Shown one piece after another: positions 44,601 through 57,459 of a stretch of 64,000 nt of DNA. The stretch spans positions 83,951,525 through 84,015,524 of the forward strand of contig CM043958.1 of NCBI GenBank assembly GCA_014529385.2, read 5' to 3'. This stretch comes from Adiantum capillus-veneris. Lineage: Eukaryota > Streptophyta > Polypodiopsida > Polypodiales > Pteridaceae. The notes beneath the pieces were generated by a model that saw only the letters and a list, made by a program, of their open reading frames with translations, made no database searches and was not told the DNA's origin. A program made the translations under genes and the position numbers. The number at the start of each line of letters is the position of its first letter. Positions within the stretch are counted from its first letter, which is position 1.

Positions 44601-44655
44601 GTAATGGTCTTGTACCTCAATTCTTTACAGCACAATTATGCAGATTCACTTTCGC

Positions 44656-44670
44656 ACACACACACACACA

Positions 44671-44720
<50 letters not shown>
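44656..44720. repeat. (CA)n microsatellite
   Basis: Interrupted CA run just inside the P450 intron 2 region, followed by alternating purine-pyrimidine ACACACGTGCGCATGCACA. Confidence 0.95.
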
Positions 44721-44722
<2 letters not shown>

Positions 44723-47594
44723 CACACACACGTGCGCATGCACATTCACGCACACAAATGCTTCATTAGAGGACACTACCAGCGCTTTATAAGTGGTTGC
44801 ATGCATGCATGCACAATAGCCATGATTAAGTCTCTCAAAAAACCACCAATTGGCATCTACATAACACGTACTGGATTGGTTGTCCAGAGAATGAATCTTC
44901 TACATTGTCTTTGTTATTGACAAGAAGCCTATGTTTTGTGTTGCCATTATTTTCTATCTAGAAACCTTGCAGAGTGGTCAGGATTTAAGGGTGCAGAGTT
45001 TGAACTACAAGCGGACTCTCTTTTGTGCATCCAAAGAGGGTCACATCAAACCAAAAAGGTGACCCTCTTTTGTGCATGCGAGGAGGGACGAGGAGCCAAC
45101 AAGTCTCTCAGCAATGATGACAGAACACATTCCAAGCTTTGTATGTACCTCAATATCTCTTCCACAAATTCTTTCGGACATCCCATTTTTCAGATGAGGA
45201 CTCTGACTTCAGCCTCAACTTTCTCAAACTTTCCACCAGATAGCTCCTAGTAGCTCTCCTACAATGTTGCTGCAAAACCAAGAACGCCCAAGAATGATAG
45301 GTGCCATGACAGCTCTAGAATTTATTTTTCATGCCATACATGGATTAATCACACAACTTTGGCAAGCCTCGAGTGTTCTTTTCTAAACAAGTTAAAATGT
45401 ATCTCATTATTGCTTTCTCGATTATGATGAAGTAATTGCTACTGTAAGTATCACAATGTTGTGGTAGTAGGTTTCGTTGTTTCAAGCTGCCATGGCTAAG
45501 CATTAACTTGGTGTCAGAAGGTCAAGCTTTAATACAAGCTAATGCTCATAAATCTACACTTTTGTGACAGTTTGTACACTGATGCTTGATTTATGGTTAA
45601 CCGGATATACTTTATCTATGCTTTGGAATATATTGTAATTTAATTAGTTCATTATTACACTTCTTTCCAAATAATATAATATTTTATTTTGATACCACAT
45701 GTTTTAAAATACTAGTGTCGCTTTAAATTTCTCTCTCTCACAAAGAAGCCTCTTATTATGAAATACCCATCAATAGCCTTACTAGACCATAGTTAATTTT
45801 CACCTTGCTTAAACTTTTTGATTGAAAGTGAAAAATCATGATGATAATCTCATTGGAATTTACTTTCATGTTTAATATTGAGAGGCGTGTTTGTGAACAT
45901 TTCAAACTTTTTGTCTTTCTACTATATAACATGTCTTTGTCAATGCTTATCTCATAATAATAATAATAAAACAAAATACTAAAGATGCTTTATGCATTTT
46001 ATAACAATAAAACAAATTGTCAAGGTAATTCATTTAACAAAGGATCCATTCACTAACTAAACAAATGCGCGATGGGAAGGTTTGTCTGGGAACATTTGAA
46101 AGTTTTTGACTTTTCAATATGTACTAGTATGTGACCCACACGTTGTTGCGTCCAAAGAAACATTGCCTCTATTCTTGTAGGGCTATCTTCTTTTCCAAGT
46201 GGAACACTATCAATACTCTCTTTCTATTATTGCATTTTTGAAAATGATGCATAACACAACCTTTTGATATATTCTAACAAACATAAACATATATAAGATG
46301 TAACAAACATAAATATATGTAAGATACTCCAAAGAATTCTTTGATACCAAACTTGGAAGCTTCTAATAGACATTATTTTTCATGAGGTGCTAGCCCTTTT
46401 TCAACAAACTTAGGAGTACTCTACTTCTATTGGGGGGCGGAGAGAGAGAGATAGTGAGAGAGTGTCTTGATTTTAGTCTATCTTGGACCAACCTTGATTA
46501 CATAGATTAGATAAGTTACCATGGTGTGAAGAGATGAAAGCTTAGAGAAGTGAATGTAATAATAAAGCTTTTTTAGCCTCCAGAAAGCCATAGGGGAAGG
46601 TTGAGAAAATGTGCATCTTTTGAACCGTTGACATAGATTTTTTTGATGGTGGACAAAGTCCTCTTTGATTGAAAAGGAAGGTTACATAAATCTTATGTTC
46701 CTTCTATAATGTAGATGTTCTTTTACAACTTAGAGGCCAAGTGATTCTTCACCTTGTTTCATTTTTTTTTTTGGAAGAGATTCTTCACCTTGTTTCAATT
46801 TTGTTTGGAAGAGGATGCAACAAATGTTTAAAGTTTAAATATATATATTTTTAAAATTTGATTCTTCTATTGTACCATTAATCATTCTAAAATTGACTAA
46901 ATTCCATAAAAGCATAGCACATTGCATATACACAAGGCAACCCCTTTATATAGAATAAAAGTCTTTTGATTTCTCAAATGCAAGAAGTTTTTCATTTTTT
47001 GCACCCTTCCTTTTTGCATTTTAGATGGAGTTTTTATTTTTTACAGATTGTGGAGACCTAATTACTTTAGAAAACTAAAAATCTACAATTGTTCTAGCTA
47101 CTCGATCCAAAACCCTCGAAACCCATTCATTTTTGAAATTCAGATAGAATCTCTGAATCCTAAAGGAAAAGAAGCCTCCTCCTGCCTCATCCGCACAAAG
47201 CTTTGCCACCTCTCTATCTCTATCTCCGCCATCACCTTCACACATACAATTTCTCTCTGTGTTGTCTCCATCATGCTCGTACATATCAACTGTCCCTCTC
47301 TATATTGGTCCTTAGACTGGGCCATGGCTCTCAACCACACCCTTAGATGCCAAGGCTCTATGTATCTTCCACCACAAAGCAGATTTTGTTCAATCAAAAT
47401 GCCTAGCATCGCATCCTTACAAAGCCACTAAAAATTGTGATGAAACACCATTGCCAAGGATCCCCTATATCCAGATGATTGCAATAGCAAACAAAACTCT
47501 ATGTCTCTACTCGCCTTGGCTCTGACACACTGCATCAAGATGATCGCGATAGCAAAACAATCCTCTTTGCCTCTGTTAGTCTTGGCCCTAACAC

Positions 47595-47598
<4 letters not shown>
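44721..47598. other. anonymous DNA
   Basis: No gene is recognised. It contains an inverted repeat (AAAGAGGGTCAC 45033-45044 with GTGACCCTCTTT 45059-45070), a segment at 45690-45820 resembling the interior of the Mutator-like element (24638-24760), and AT-rich sequence around 46240-46950. Confidence 0.5.

Positions 47599-47599
<1 letters not shown>

Positions 47600-47654
<55 letters not shown>
47600..47654. repeat. (TC)n microsatellite
   Basis: Perfect TC run ending in GTGCATGTGCC, like the GTGC that follows the run at 16896-16958. Confidence 0.95.
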
Positions 47655-47657
<3 letters not shown>

Positions 47658-48261
47658 CATGTGCCATTTCCTCCCATTTTCTCCTCAAAGTAGATTTATA
47701 TCCAAACAAATGGGTTCAAAATTGAGTAAACTTACTCATTTTGAAATGAAAACATTTGGTGAAGGGTTTTGATTTTTTATTGTATCCAATAAGAATCATA
47801 AAAGTACAAAGTTCATTTTAGTCAAAGAAAAAAGGCAAAAAGAGTGAGGCAAGTTTTTTTTTTTTTTTTTGCAAAACTCACAATTGTGAGTGAATAGTAT
47901 TAAGAGCAAAAATATACATCAATCCTCGAGCTCAGAACGAACCTTGAGGGTCAAAGGATTACAAGTTATCTGCTTGGCAGAGACACCACTCCTACTCTTC
48001 GGCTTTACTTTTTACAAGATGTTATGTATGAGGCAAGTTAAAGCAATGCCCCTTGTGCATGCCAAAAACAAGTTAATGCAAAATTTTCATCTCATATTGT
48101 AAATGTGTTTTTTTTGGGCCAAACTCACAATTGTGAGTATATGATTTGTTGGATTATTAGAACGTTGGATGTTGGTAGTCTCAGTATGTATCCCCAATTT
48201 TGTAAGCAGGACACATTAAACGGCATCTTGGGAGATCCCTTCGAGAATTTCGAAGTGAAAT

Positions 48262-48470
48262 GGCGGACAGCAACCAGGTGGAGGAGAGAGAAAAAGGCGG
48301 GCAGCAACCAGGTTGATATTTTTGCGTGTCGGTAGGCTGCGAGTCAATCGAGCAGGGTGATATTTTTGTGTGTCGGCAGGGTGTGGAGGCAGTGGAGGAG
48401 TCCTGCGTTCAATGCACCAGTGCAGGTGAAGCAGCCTACGTTCAATGAGCCAGTGCAAGTGAAGCGGGCA
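48262..48470. repeat. cluster of short imperfect direct duplications
   Basis: AGCAACCAGGT occurs at ~48269 and ~48303. TGATATTTTTG[CT]GTGTCGG occurs at ~48313 and ~48358. CGTTCAATG[CA][AG]CCAGTGCA[AG]GTGAAG occurs at ~48406 and ~48438. No protein is recognised here. Confidence 0.6.
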
Positions 48471-49316
48471 TATATAGCCTGAGAGAGACGCAGAGAGGCA
48501 GAGCGAGCTTCACTTGCATGGGATGAAGGGTATGGATGGTGAAGACGCACACGACCTGGATAGTGAAGGCGTAGGGTCCACCCAGTGGAGCAGACAGACG
48601 GTGGTCTTTGTGACGCAGTGGAGTAGACGCATGGAGAGGTCACTTCATAACAAAGCGAGGTTGGTTGAGGGGATTGCGCAAAGAACGAGCATGGCTCAGG
48701 GGCTTCACGACAGAGGGAGGATGGGTCACGGCCGAGGTCACCATGGCTTGCTCTGTGAAGTGCGAGCGGGAAGCAGGTGGCTGCGTGTGAACGAGGCAGG
48801 ACCCAAAAAGTTAGCGCGAGAACAAATCTCATTGATTAACTAATTAATGAGAGGGTCGTAGACCCAATATAACCCATGTTAAAGAAAACATGGGTTTAAA
48901 GTGGATTTTTGAATCTCTCTCTTCCTCCTCCTCCCCGCCCCCCACCCCCTCCCGCCCAGCCCCCACCACACACACATACACTCATATAAAATCATCTCAT
49001 CAAATACATTAACTAGTTACGAAAAAAATATCTTTGATATGTTTGGATGATTTTTTGTGAAAGAGTACTTTTACATAATGACATGCATGATTCTTTAAGA
49101 CTTCAATCTCTCTCCATGGGAGATGAGATAGAGCAAGATGAATTGCTTTATAGTGAATCATCAATTGAAAATTATAATTTTCTATTTCTATTTTTTGTAA
49201 CTTAATTGTTATGGTTAAAATATGTGCAATTTAAATCATAAATAAAAATTAATAGTATAAATTTCTTAAATCTACCCTTTATATTAAGGCTAAGTAAAAC
49301 ATTTCTTTTGAATACT

Positions 49317-49348
<32 letters not shown>
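49317..49348. repeat. (TC)n microsatellite
   Basis: TC run with one TTTC interruption. Confidence 0.9.
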
Positions 49349-49595
49349 AGTTTTAACCTTTATAAAATAGATTTTTAACTCTAGTGACCCCTCAATAGTC
49401 ATTTTTTTTGCCTTTTGAAGGCCATGTGAAGACTTCACCTTGTTATATTGAAACACAAAAAACATTCCATATGATTGTAGGCACTTATTTAAACTTACTA
49501 TCCCTCATCTACCCTCAACTTAACAAGCCTTTGTGCCTCCTTACTTTTTTTTACCAAAAGTTTGAAGTTCAAAGAAAAAAGATGAGATTGAGGTC

Positions 49596-49621
49596 ATCTC
49601 TCTCTCTCTCTCTCTCTCTCA

Positions 49622-49664
<43 letters not shown>
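49596..49664. repeat. compound (TC)n(AC)n microsatellite
   Basis: A TC run followed by an AC run. Confidence 0.95.
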
Positions 49665-49667
<3 letters not shown>

Positions 49668-49836
49668 AGCCAACCCTTTTGCAATTGTTCCTACATTGAG
49701 AGAGATGTAGAAGATGTCCTGTATTCTGAGGACTAGACTATTGCATGCTGTGATTTCTCTTGCCTCATTTCTTGTGGGTAAACAAATCTTTGCCATTCAA
49801 TTGAAAGCCATGACTCTCTCTCCCTCTCCCTCTTTA

Positions 49837-49858
49837 CCCCCCCCCCCCCCCCCCCCCC
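49837..49858. repeat. poly-C tract
   Basis: A run of about 22 cytosines; the exact length is unsure because such tracts are prone to sequencing error. Confidence 0.8.
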
Positions 49859-50538
49859 GCCCGGGTGGGTGGAAGCCATATGTACAATAATCCAACATCC
49901 TCTCTTGGCAAACAAATTATTCTTTGCACGTATGTCTTAAGTGCACACATGTATATTACATGGTTTTACAAATTGTACAACTGGTGTGCAAGGGTTGATG
50001 ATATGATTCTGTAGATTATCTTCCATCTCTTTTGATAAGGCTTGTGTCTGCTCCGAGGGAGAAGGATATGGCGCAAATATTTTTTTTGGGGCACTCATGG
50101 GACATCAATATCCTTTGAACAATTCGCTTGCCTTAGAGGTAGGGTGTGTGGGTTGTTAACCTCGTGAAGAGTGAGTAGGTCATTGTTAGTGTTGAGTTTG
50201 GTGTTGTGTATCACTCACAAAGGGAGGGAAAGCAATACTTGGATGAAGGGAAGGACTAGAGCATAGGTTTCTAATTTGGAAAAATTCCAACCCGAGGCAT
50301 TTTTCAAATTAAAGACCTCCTGACTATATGACTGAATAGAAAGTCCTCACCACTTCAAACATGAATTCTTATTGGTTAGTCTTCTCTAAGTCTCCTACGT
50401 ATATAGAAATGATTCTACAATCATCTATACTATCTATCTATAAGTTTTATAAAGGGGGGAGGGATTCTACCCTCCCCCAAGCCACGCATTTCTCTCTTGT
50501 ATCTAGCCACTTCAACCAATGTGCATTGGTAGCTTGAC

Positions 50539-50539
<1 letters not shown>
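49859..50539. other. anonymous DNA
   Basis: No gene or structured repeat is recognised between the poly-C tract and the next microsatellite. Confidence 0.4.

Positions 50540-50580
<41 letters not shown>
50540..50580. repeat. (CA)n microsatellite
   Basis: Perfect CA run. Confidence 0.95.
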
Positions 50581-50583
<3 letters not shown>

Positions 50584-50920
50584 AATGATCTCTAATTATT
50601 CCATGCTCTATAAACCAGGGTGGTATACCTCTCTCTATATGTGGGAGCACAGTCTTCTCATTATTTTTTCTATGTCTGACCTACTCGGACAAAAGAGTTT
50701 ATTACCTATTCTAAAAACGTATTAGATATGATACACTTTGATAGATTCTTTTTGCCAAATCTGCACATTACATAATTTTAGGGTCTAGGGTTGGACCCGC
50801 CCATCGAGGGTTGCAAGTGCAGGTATAATCAAAGGGGTATGGTCTCATAGCGCCGTTCGGTGTAGGAATCTGTAGTAGCGTAGAAGAGGAGGATTGATTG
50901 AAGGGCTATCCACACAGGCC

Positions 50921-50947
50921 TATAAAGGTGAGTGCCCTTGCACTCAC
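50921..50947 (+). promoter_or_regulatory. TATA-like motif abutting a perfect hairpin
   Basis: TATAAAGG overlaps the start of GTGAGTGCCCTTGCACTCAC (8-bp arms, CCTT loop). No gene follows, so this may be a relic LTR promoter or chance. Confidence 0.3.
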
Positions 50948-51212
50948 TTGGATCTATACTTTTTACAAGTATGTCAATAGTTTTATCTAGGCCTACTGTT
51001 CCACCGGCCACTTCATAGGTTTTTATAAGAACTTTCTCTTCTTCTTTTCACGTAATGGAAGGAAATTCTACTTCCAAGCATAAAGATGGTAGCTTGTGAA
51101 TGATATGTTTCATTTTAGAAAGGTTTTATACATGATATATGTTGTGCTTTTTGTAGATGGCCGTACTGTTTTACACTTAGAGGGTACAAAATGGAATATA
51201 ACCTCTGTATAA

Positions 51213-51853
51213 GTAAGTAATGGGTCTGCATAAACACGGGAATCTTGTTTGATAACCATGATACCAAATGGTATGCATCATGCATGAACCACTCTGCAAA
51301 AATATGTTTGTTGGTTTGTTTTACGGCTATTGTAACCTTTAAGATTTGAGATAATAGGACTCAAGCATCTCTCTTCATATAATCTAATAAAGACCTGATT
51401 ACCCTTAGACACATAACAATATTTGGTAAAATGCTTGCACATAATAAGGGTACGGATAGGGATTTTTTTGACTATTTCACAAGCTACCGTTAGCTGTAAT
51501 ATCTCAACAAGGAGATATTCATCTTTGTCTATTTACATTTAATAAGACATGGTTTGCATAAACAGAGGAATTTGTTTAAAACCATGATACTATATGGTAT
51601 GCATCATGCATGAACCAAGATGTTCTACCGGTCTGTTTTTACGACTACTATAACCATTAAGAATTGAGATAATAGGACTCAAGCATCTCTGGTCGTATAA
51701 TCTAATGTAGAAATTTGATTATCCTTAGACACTAATATTCTATATGGCATTTGGTAAAATGCTTACACATAGGGATACGGATAAGGATTTTTTTTATTGT
51801 TTCACGTTCAATAATTTACTGTGGGCTGTAATATCTCAACAAGGAGATATCCA
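51213..51853. repeat. two-copy tandem duplication, ~328-bp unit
   Basis: Shared blocks in order: TGCATAAAC, ACCATGATAC, ATGGTATGCATCATGCATGA, GAGATAATAGGACTCAAGC, TTTGGTAAAATGCTT and TGTAATATCTCAACAAGGAG, at ~51226-51530 and ~51553-51850. Non-coding. Confidence 0.85.
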
Positions 51854-52582
51854 CCATCTCAACAATAAGTACGATCTAGTTGTTTTCTTGTATAACAACA
51901 CGTTAATGAACACGGCTTTATAGTCGGTTTACAAATAATAAGACAGTGGTGCAGACATGGCCTGCTGCCAAAATACTTTTATTATTTTTTCTGTTAAGGA
52001 TGGTAGGATGCCAGCCATTTACCTATGGATTCATATTCTCTGGGTTTTTTTTTACCATGAAAGGATGATTGTTTAAGTTTATTTTGGAAAATGAAGATAA
52101 GAGAAGCATACATGAAATGTTCTCTTGGACACTAACAAGGTAAGTATGACTGCAGACCAATGACTGCAGACCAAATCGGTAGGCCTTTTGAGAAGGCCAC
52201 ATTTTAGGAAAACTAACTATGTATAATGCACTTGTTCATTTATATGAATGGACTGTGTTTTGCCAAAAATGGCTATAGCTTTTTTGATATGGTATTTCAA
52301 TGATTAACGGTTAGGTGTATCATGTAGGAGGCTACAAACTCTATTGTTTATAAGAAATGTATATGATGCAGCTACTGTAGCTGACTGTAGTTGGATTAAC
52401 TGGATGGGTATTTTGGATGTATATACACACACATTTTTAATACAAATATGTAATGATGGCCTATCAAATCCAACTATATGGATATATGCGGCCAAAATCA
52501 TGGTACTTTTTATGGTCTAGCATATGGTTTTCTATGAGGATATGATGAAGACTTTGAGGGTCTTTCTTCATCTCTTTTTCTA

Positions 52583-52664
52583 AATCCCTCTCCCTCTTCA
52601 TCTCTCTCTCTTTCTCTTTCTCTTTCTCTCTCCCTCTTCCACCTCTCTCTCATCCCTACCCCCC

Positions 52665-52722
<58 letters not shown>
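52583..52722. repeat. pyrimidine-rich low-complexity tract with poly-C and (CT)n
   Basis: Mixed CT sequence, a C run at 52659-52675, then a (CT)n run. Confidence 0.9.
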
Positions 52723-52724
<2 letters not shown>

Positions 52725-54051
52725 CTCCCCCTATCTACTCTACACATGTATACATACAAATGGTTAAATAGCTCACCACTCGGTCATACATGTGTCACCC
52801 ATTTGATGGACATCTATGACACATGGACGAACTCATGAAAACTATAAAATGCATTAGAACTAACACCTCTGTTTGTTCTATTTGTATGGATGCAGGTAGC
52901 AGGGCTCTCCTTACCTTTTTGGTGCTTCGTATGTATGATTGTAAGGGTAGGACTGGTTGTTTAATGTTTCTTGAACAACATGTTCACTAGTATTTGGGTA
53001 AATGAGATGATTTATCTTATATTCTGAAGGACATTGATCCTAGACTATACATTGCTTGTATTTTAAAATGATGAATATACAAGTCTTGTCCCTTTACTGT
53101 TCAGGTTATCAATCTATAGCACATACACCCAATAGTGGTACTATCAGATCATATTGCTACTTCCATTCATTTACAAACTAGAGGGTGCCTTGACCACCCT
53201 CCAAACTCGAGATGTGGACTTGATAGGGTACAAAAATTCAACGGTCTTCAAGTGGCTATACTTATGTCTTTTGTACATGCATGTCATCAACCAACTACTG
53301 CTATTTCTTTTGTCCATTACATGTGGTCGTGGCAAGGGCCATTCTTTTTGGAAGGTCCTCCAAATTATTGGGCATACGAGACCGCTCTTTGATATGAAGC
53401 ACCTTACAAAATTTAAGGGTCAGAAGACCATAAAGAACTCCAACCCTTAATTTTGAAAGGTAACTCTACTTTTCTTTTCAAAGGCCATTCAAAGGGTGGC
53501 TCTACTTTTCCTTTTAAAGTCTATAAAGAAACTCCCTCTAAGGCCAAGGGTCAAGTCGGAAACCAAGCTCCATGCTGGCCTATAAGGAGGCATGAGGCTA
53601 GGAGGAGAGTAGGTTTTTAGAGCCCAAGGTTTCACAGTGGCATCAACGTTGTTTTTGAAAAAGAAGGAGTGTGGTCTTTTTTGGGCTTGCATGTGTACAC
53701 CACTGTGAGGAAGAAGGGAGGAAAATCATTGAAGAGCATTGTGGGCACATGTGCTTATAGGAGGAGGGAGGCTAAAATGGACCTCCACCAAACAACTATG
53801 GTCACCCTTTGTGGATTTGTGTTTTTGTGTGGAGCAAAAAACATTTCTTGGGGATCCCCATTTGGCATCCGGTTCGAGCGTCAACTTGTCATCCCTCTCT
53901 CCCTGCATTCCCTGTGCCACACATCATGGTTTCTTTCTTTTGAGTTCATACTGACAACCTAGTTTGGAGCCACAAATTGGCCAAGGGCCCAATTCCCACA
54001 CAAAGGGTGTGTTGTAGTAAAGTTTAAATCAAGGTACAGGTTGTAAGATCC
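52723..54051. other. anonymous DNA
   Basis: No gene is recognised. CTCTACTTTTC[CT]TTT.AAAG is duplicated at ~53463 and ~53501. Confidence 0.4.
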
Positions 54052-54320
54052 TCAATTTTTGGGTATCTTTTTATTTTTCTTAAAGTAGATTTTAACATAT
54101 GCTTCGTGAAATTTTGGTTTGAAATGCTTGTTTTGAACTCTTGCAAGGTTCTAAAGTAAAAAGCAAGGTCTTTCATGTTTTGCTAGGTCACATAGATGTT
54201 TGGTTTAGTTTTGGAAAAATTCGCTTTTTTGTTTTTTTTTTTGCTTTTCGGATGCTTTTCACATTATTTTTAGCTTTTCACGGTTTTTAGTGCCCTTTTA
54301 TTGCTTTCTTAATACTAAAG
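54052..54320 (+). repeat. chromovirus 5' LTR, truncated
   Basis: TGTAAGATCC start. It shares TTTTGGTTT.GAATGCTTG, GGTTCTAAAGTAAAA and AGATGTTTGGTT.AGTTTTGGAAAA with 57460-57910. The rest of the LTR, the PBS and gag are missing. Confidence 0.75.
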
Positions 54321-57300
54321 GTTTGACTCCCTTAAACTGCCAAATAAAGAGGCCCTCCTAGACTCCATTCTCTTCGTAATGAAACTTGAGAGTTACAATT
54401 ATCAAAAAGAGGAAAAACCCTAAACTTCAATTAGTAAACTTTACCAAACTGATGAAGGGTTACAAAAAGAATGAAATGATTTATGCAGTAAAGCTTAACC
54501 CTACTGCAAAAAATCCACAAAAAACTAAACCCGAGTGGCTAACAAAATTTGATGATGTATTTACCTATGCATGAAGTTGATCATGCGATAGAGCTTATTC
54601 TAGAAGCTCAACCAATTTCTCGTAGACCAAACAAGATGTGGATGTATGAGTCTGCGGAACTCAAAGAGAAAATTACTCAACTTCTTGAACAAAGCTTCAT
54701 TCGACCCAGTGTTTCTCCATGGAGTACTCCTTTTTAATTGAAAGAAGGTGGTACTCTATGTATTTGTATAATTAGGTAACAATCAAGAATAAGTATACAA
54801 TACCAAGGATTGATGAGTTACTTGACTGATTACATGGAGCTTCTATCTTCACAAAAATTGATCTTAAGTCACGATATTATCAAATCCAATTCAAGGAGAA
54901 AGATATAGCAAAGGCATGTTTCAACAATCGATTTGGACATTATGAGTTTTGAGTCATGCCTTTTTACGGATGCTCTTGCAACTTTTAATCGTCTTATGAT
55001 AGATGTGTTTAGGGAATATCTTGATGATTTTGTTCTTGTCTTCTTTGATGATATTATTATTTATTTGAAAAACAGAGGAGAACATGAACAACATGTACAT
55101 TGAGTACTTGAACTTCTACATCAAAATTATCTTTATGCTAAGCGTAGCAAATGCACCCTCTTCACTGACAAAGTGAACTACTTGGGATTTATTGTATCCA
55201 AAGATGGCGTTTCTACTAATCCAAGTAAGATTGAGGCTATCGTAGCTTGGCCTACACCTAAATCTGTTAAAGAAGTACGTGGTTTTCTTGGCTTAACATG
55301 ATAGGATCGTATTTTCATTTAAGGCTATGCTAAGGTTTCATCTCCACTGACTGAAGTGTTTACTTGGAATTAAAGTGCTCAAGCTAGCTTTGAGAAACTC
55401 AAAGAAGCTTTGGTAAATGCTCCAATATTACAACTTCTAGACTTCTCAAAAACATTCATTGTGCTTAGTGATGGGAATGGACAAGAAATCAATAGCATTC
55501 TATCTCAAGAAGGAAGGCCAGTTGCTTATGAATCTTGTAAGTCATGTGCTCATGAGTTGAATTACCCTACGCATGATTTGTAATTGTTGGCCGTTGTTTA
55601 TGCTCTTAAATTATGGCGATATTATCTTCTTGGAAGGAGATTTGAATGACATACATATCATAAAGGCCTCAAATAGATTTACATTCAACCTGACCTTAAT
55701 ATGCAAAAACAGAGATGGATGGAGTTATTATGTGAATATGACTTTGGAATTGAATAGAAGTCAAAAAGGAAAACCTTGTGGTGATGCTTTAAGTAGAAAG
55801 AGTACTATAGCGGCTATTACAACCTCTACTACCTCTTTATTTAACCTTATTCTTGAAAATATGCCTCAGGATACATATTCAAAAAGATTTTTTATTTAAT
55901 GAACTTGAATAATCACATAGAGAATTAAGAAAGGAAAATCAAAGGCTTCCATGTTGAATACAATGACCTCTATTTCAACGACCGTCTTGGTATCCCAAAT
56001 CATGGTGGGAGCAGACTTCAAATACTACGGGAAGCTCACGATATACCTATTGCAGGACATCCAGGATACATTAATACAAACATTACTGTGAGGAAGAGTT
56101 TCTTTTTGCTAGGATTCAAGCGTGATGTGTTGAACTATGTTACAAGATGTTTGACATATCAAGGTATTAAAGCTGAACGAGTTTGGTATCTTGGTACGCT
56201 TCAACCTATTGATGCACCGGATATGAAATAGGAATGCATATCCATGGATTTCGTTACAGGACTTCCTACATCTGTGGGATATGACTCTATCCTTGTGGTT
56301 GTTGATATGCTTAAAGACGACCCAATTTTTGACATATCAAGGTATTAAAGTTGAACGAGTTTGGTAACCTGGTAAGCTTTAACCTATTGATGCACCGGAT
56401 ATAAAATAGGAACGCATATCCATGGATTTCATTACAGGACTTCCTACATCTGTGGGATATGACTCTATTTTTGTGGTTGTTTATATGCTTAAAGACGACC
56501 CAATTTTTTTCTAGTGAAGGCAACATTTATGGCTAAGGATATATCTCAAGTCTTCATGAAAGGTGTCTTTACGTATCATGGTTTACCTCGTCGTATAGTT
56601 TTCAATGATGATGCAAAGTTCACCTCAAAATTTTTGGAAAGCCTTATTCTCAGCTATTGGAACCCAATTGGCCTTTAGTACTGCTTATCATTCTCAAACA
56701 GATGGGAAAAATGGAGAGAACATACCAAATTATTAAGGATATTTTGAGAGTTTATTGTATGCATAAACAAAGTAAATGGACCACATATTTGTACGTATAA
56801 TTTCTCATTCCAATGCTCAATTGGAATGTCTCTTTTTCAAGCATTGTATGGATAAGAGTATCTTACTCCACTAAAATGGACAGACCCTCTAATCAGAGGT
56901 CAAGCATCCAAAGATATGGTGGATAAAATGTAATTGCAAACGAATCTTATATTCCAAGACATAAAGATTGTTCAAGATAGACAAAAAAGTTACGTTGACC
57001 CTAAAGGATCTATTTGACTCTTTGAAGAAGGAGATATGGTATTTTTGAGAGTGAAACCCAAATGTAGCTCTTTATCAATGGGTAAATGTAAGAAGCTTAG
57101 TGCTAGATATTGTGGACATTTTGTAATCACAGAGAGAATTAATGATCAAGTTTACAGAATTTTTTACCACTGCACATCAAGATACATTATGTTTTTCAAG
57201 TCATACCTAACCCAAATCACATTCTTGATGATTCATTATTGTCTACTTCTATTGATGGACCTTTCGAAGTATATCTTGAAGTGATTCTTCAAAGTAAAAC

Positions 57301-57459
57301 TAAACCTCTTCATAATTAGATAATCATTGAACACCTTGTTAAATGGTCAACATATCCAAAGGAAGATGGGACTTGGGAACATGATGATGTAATGAGACTA
57401 AATTATCCAGAAATTCATGTCAAGGTGAGGACACCTCTAATTTTTCAAGTGTGGGAGGA
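54321..57459 (+). pseudogene. chromovirus (Ty3/gypsy) polyprotein remnant: RT, RNase H, integrase, chromodomain
   Basis: Heavily frameshifted. RT has HEVDHAIELILEAQPISRRP and SFIRPSVSPWSTPF (~54565-54735), the block around FTKIDLKS (~54850), and a YLDDFVLVFFDDI-like catalytic region (~55015-55060, Asp pair present), then NYLGFIVSKDGVST (~55180). RNase H lies near 55450-55800. The zinc-finger region lies near 56030-56160. A DDE-core segment begins VWYLGTLQP; 56162-56290 and 56325-56470 are a local duplication of ~165 bp (GTATTAAAG..GAACGAGTTTGGTA, GGACTTCCTACATCTGTGGG). A chromodomain is readable at ~57325-57420 (HLVKWSTYPKEDGTWEHDDV). Gag and protease are deleted. Chromodomains in this class steer integration to marked chromatin. 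Confidence 0.85.
57449..57459 (+). other. chromovirus polypurine tract
   Basis: AGTGTGGGAGGA directly before the LTR start TGTAAG. Confidence 0.75.

Noticed and set aside
44936-45250. Candidate P450 exon 3
   Set aside because: No P450 motif follows in any frame and no suitable splice acceptor was found.
47048-47431. 127-codon ORF on the plus strand with a rival on the minus strand
   Set aside because: Both frames are open for similar lengths and neither shows a family motif; coding status cannot be supported.
47428-47709. Minus-strand Arg-Glu-rich ORF
   Set aside because: Translation of the (TC)n run at 47600-47654.
48344-48832. 162-codon minus-strand ORF, Ser/Pro/His-rich
   Set aside because: No motif, no homologous copy in the window, and it crosses a region of short DNA duplications; probably chance.
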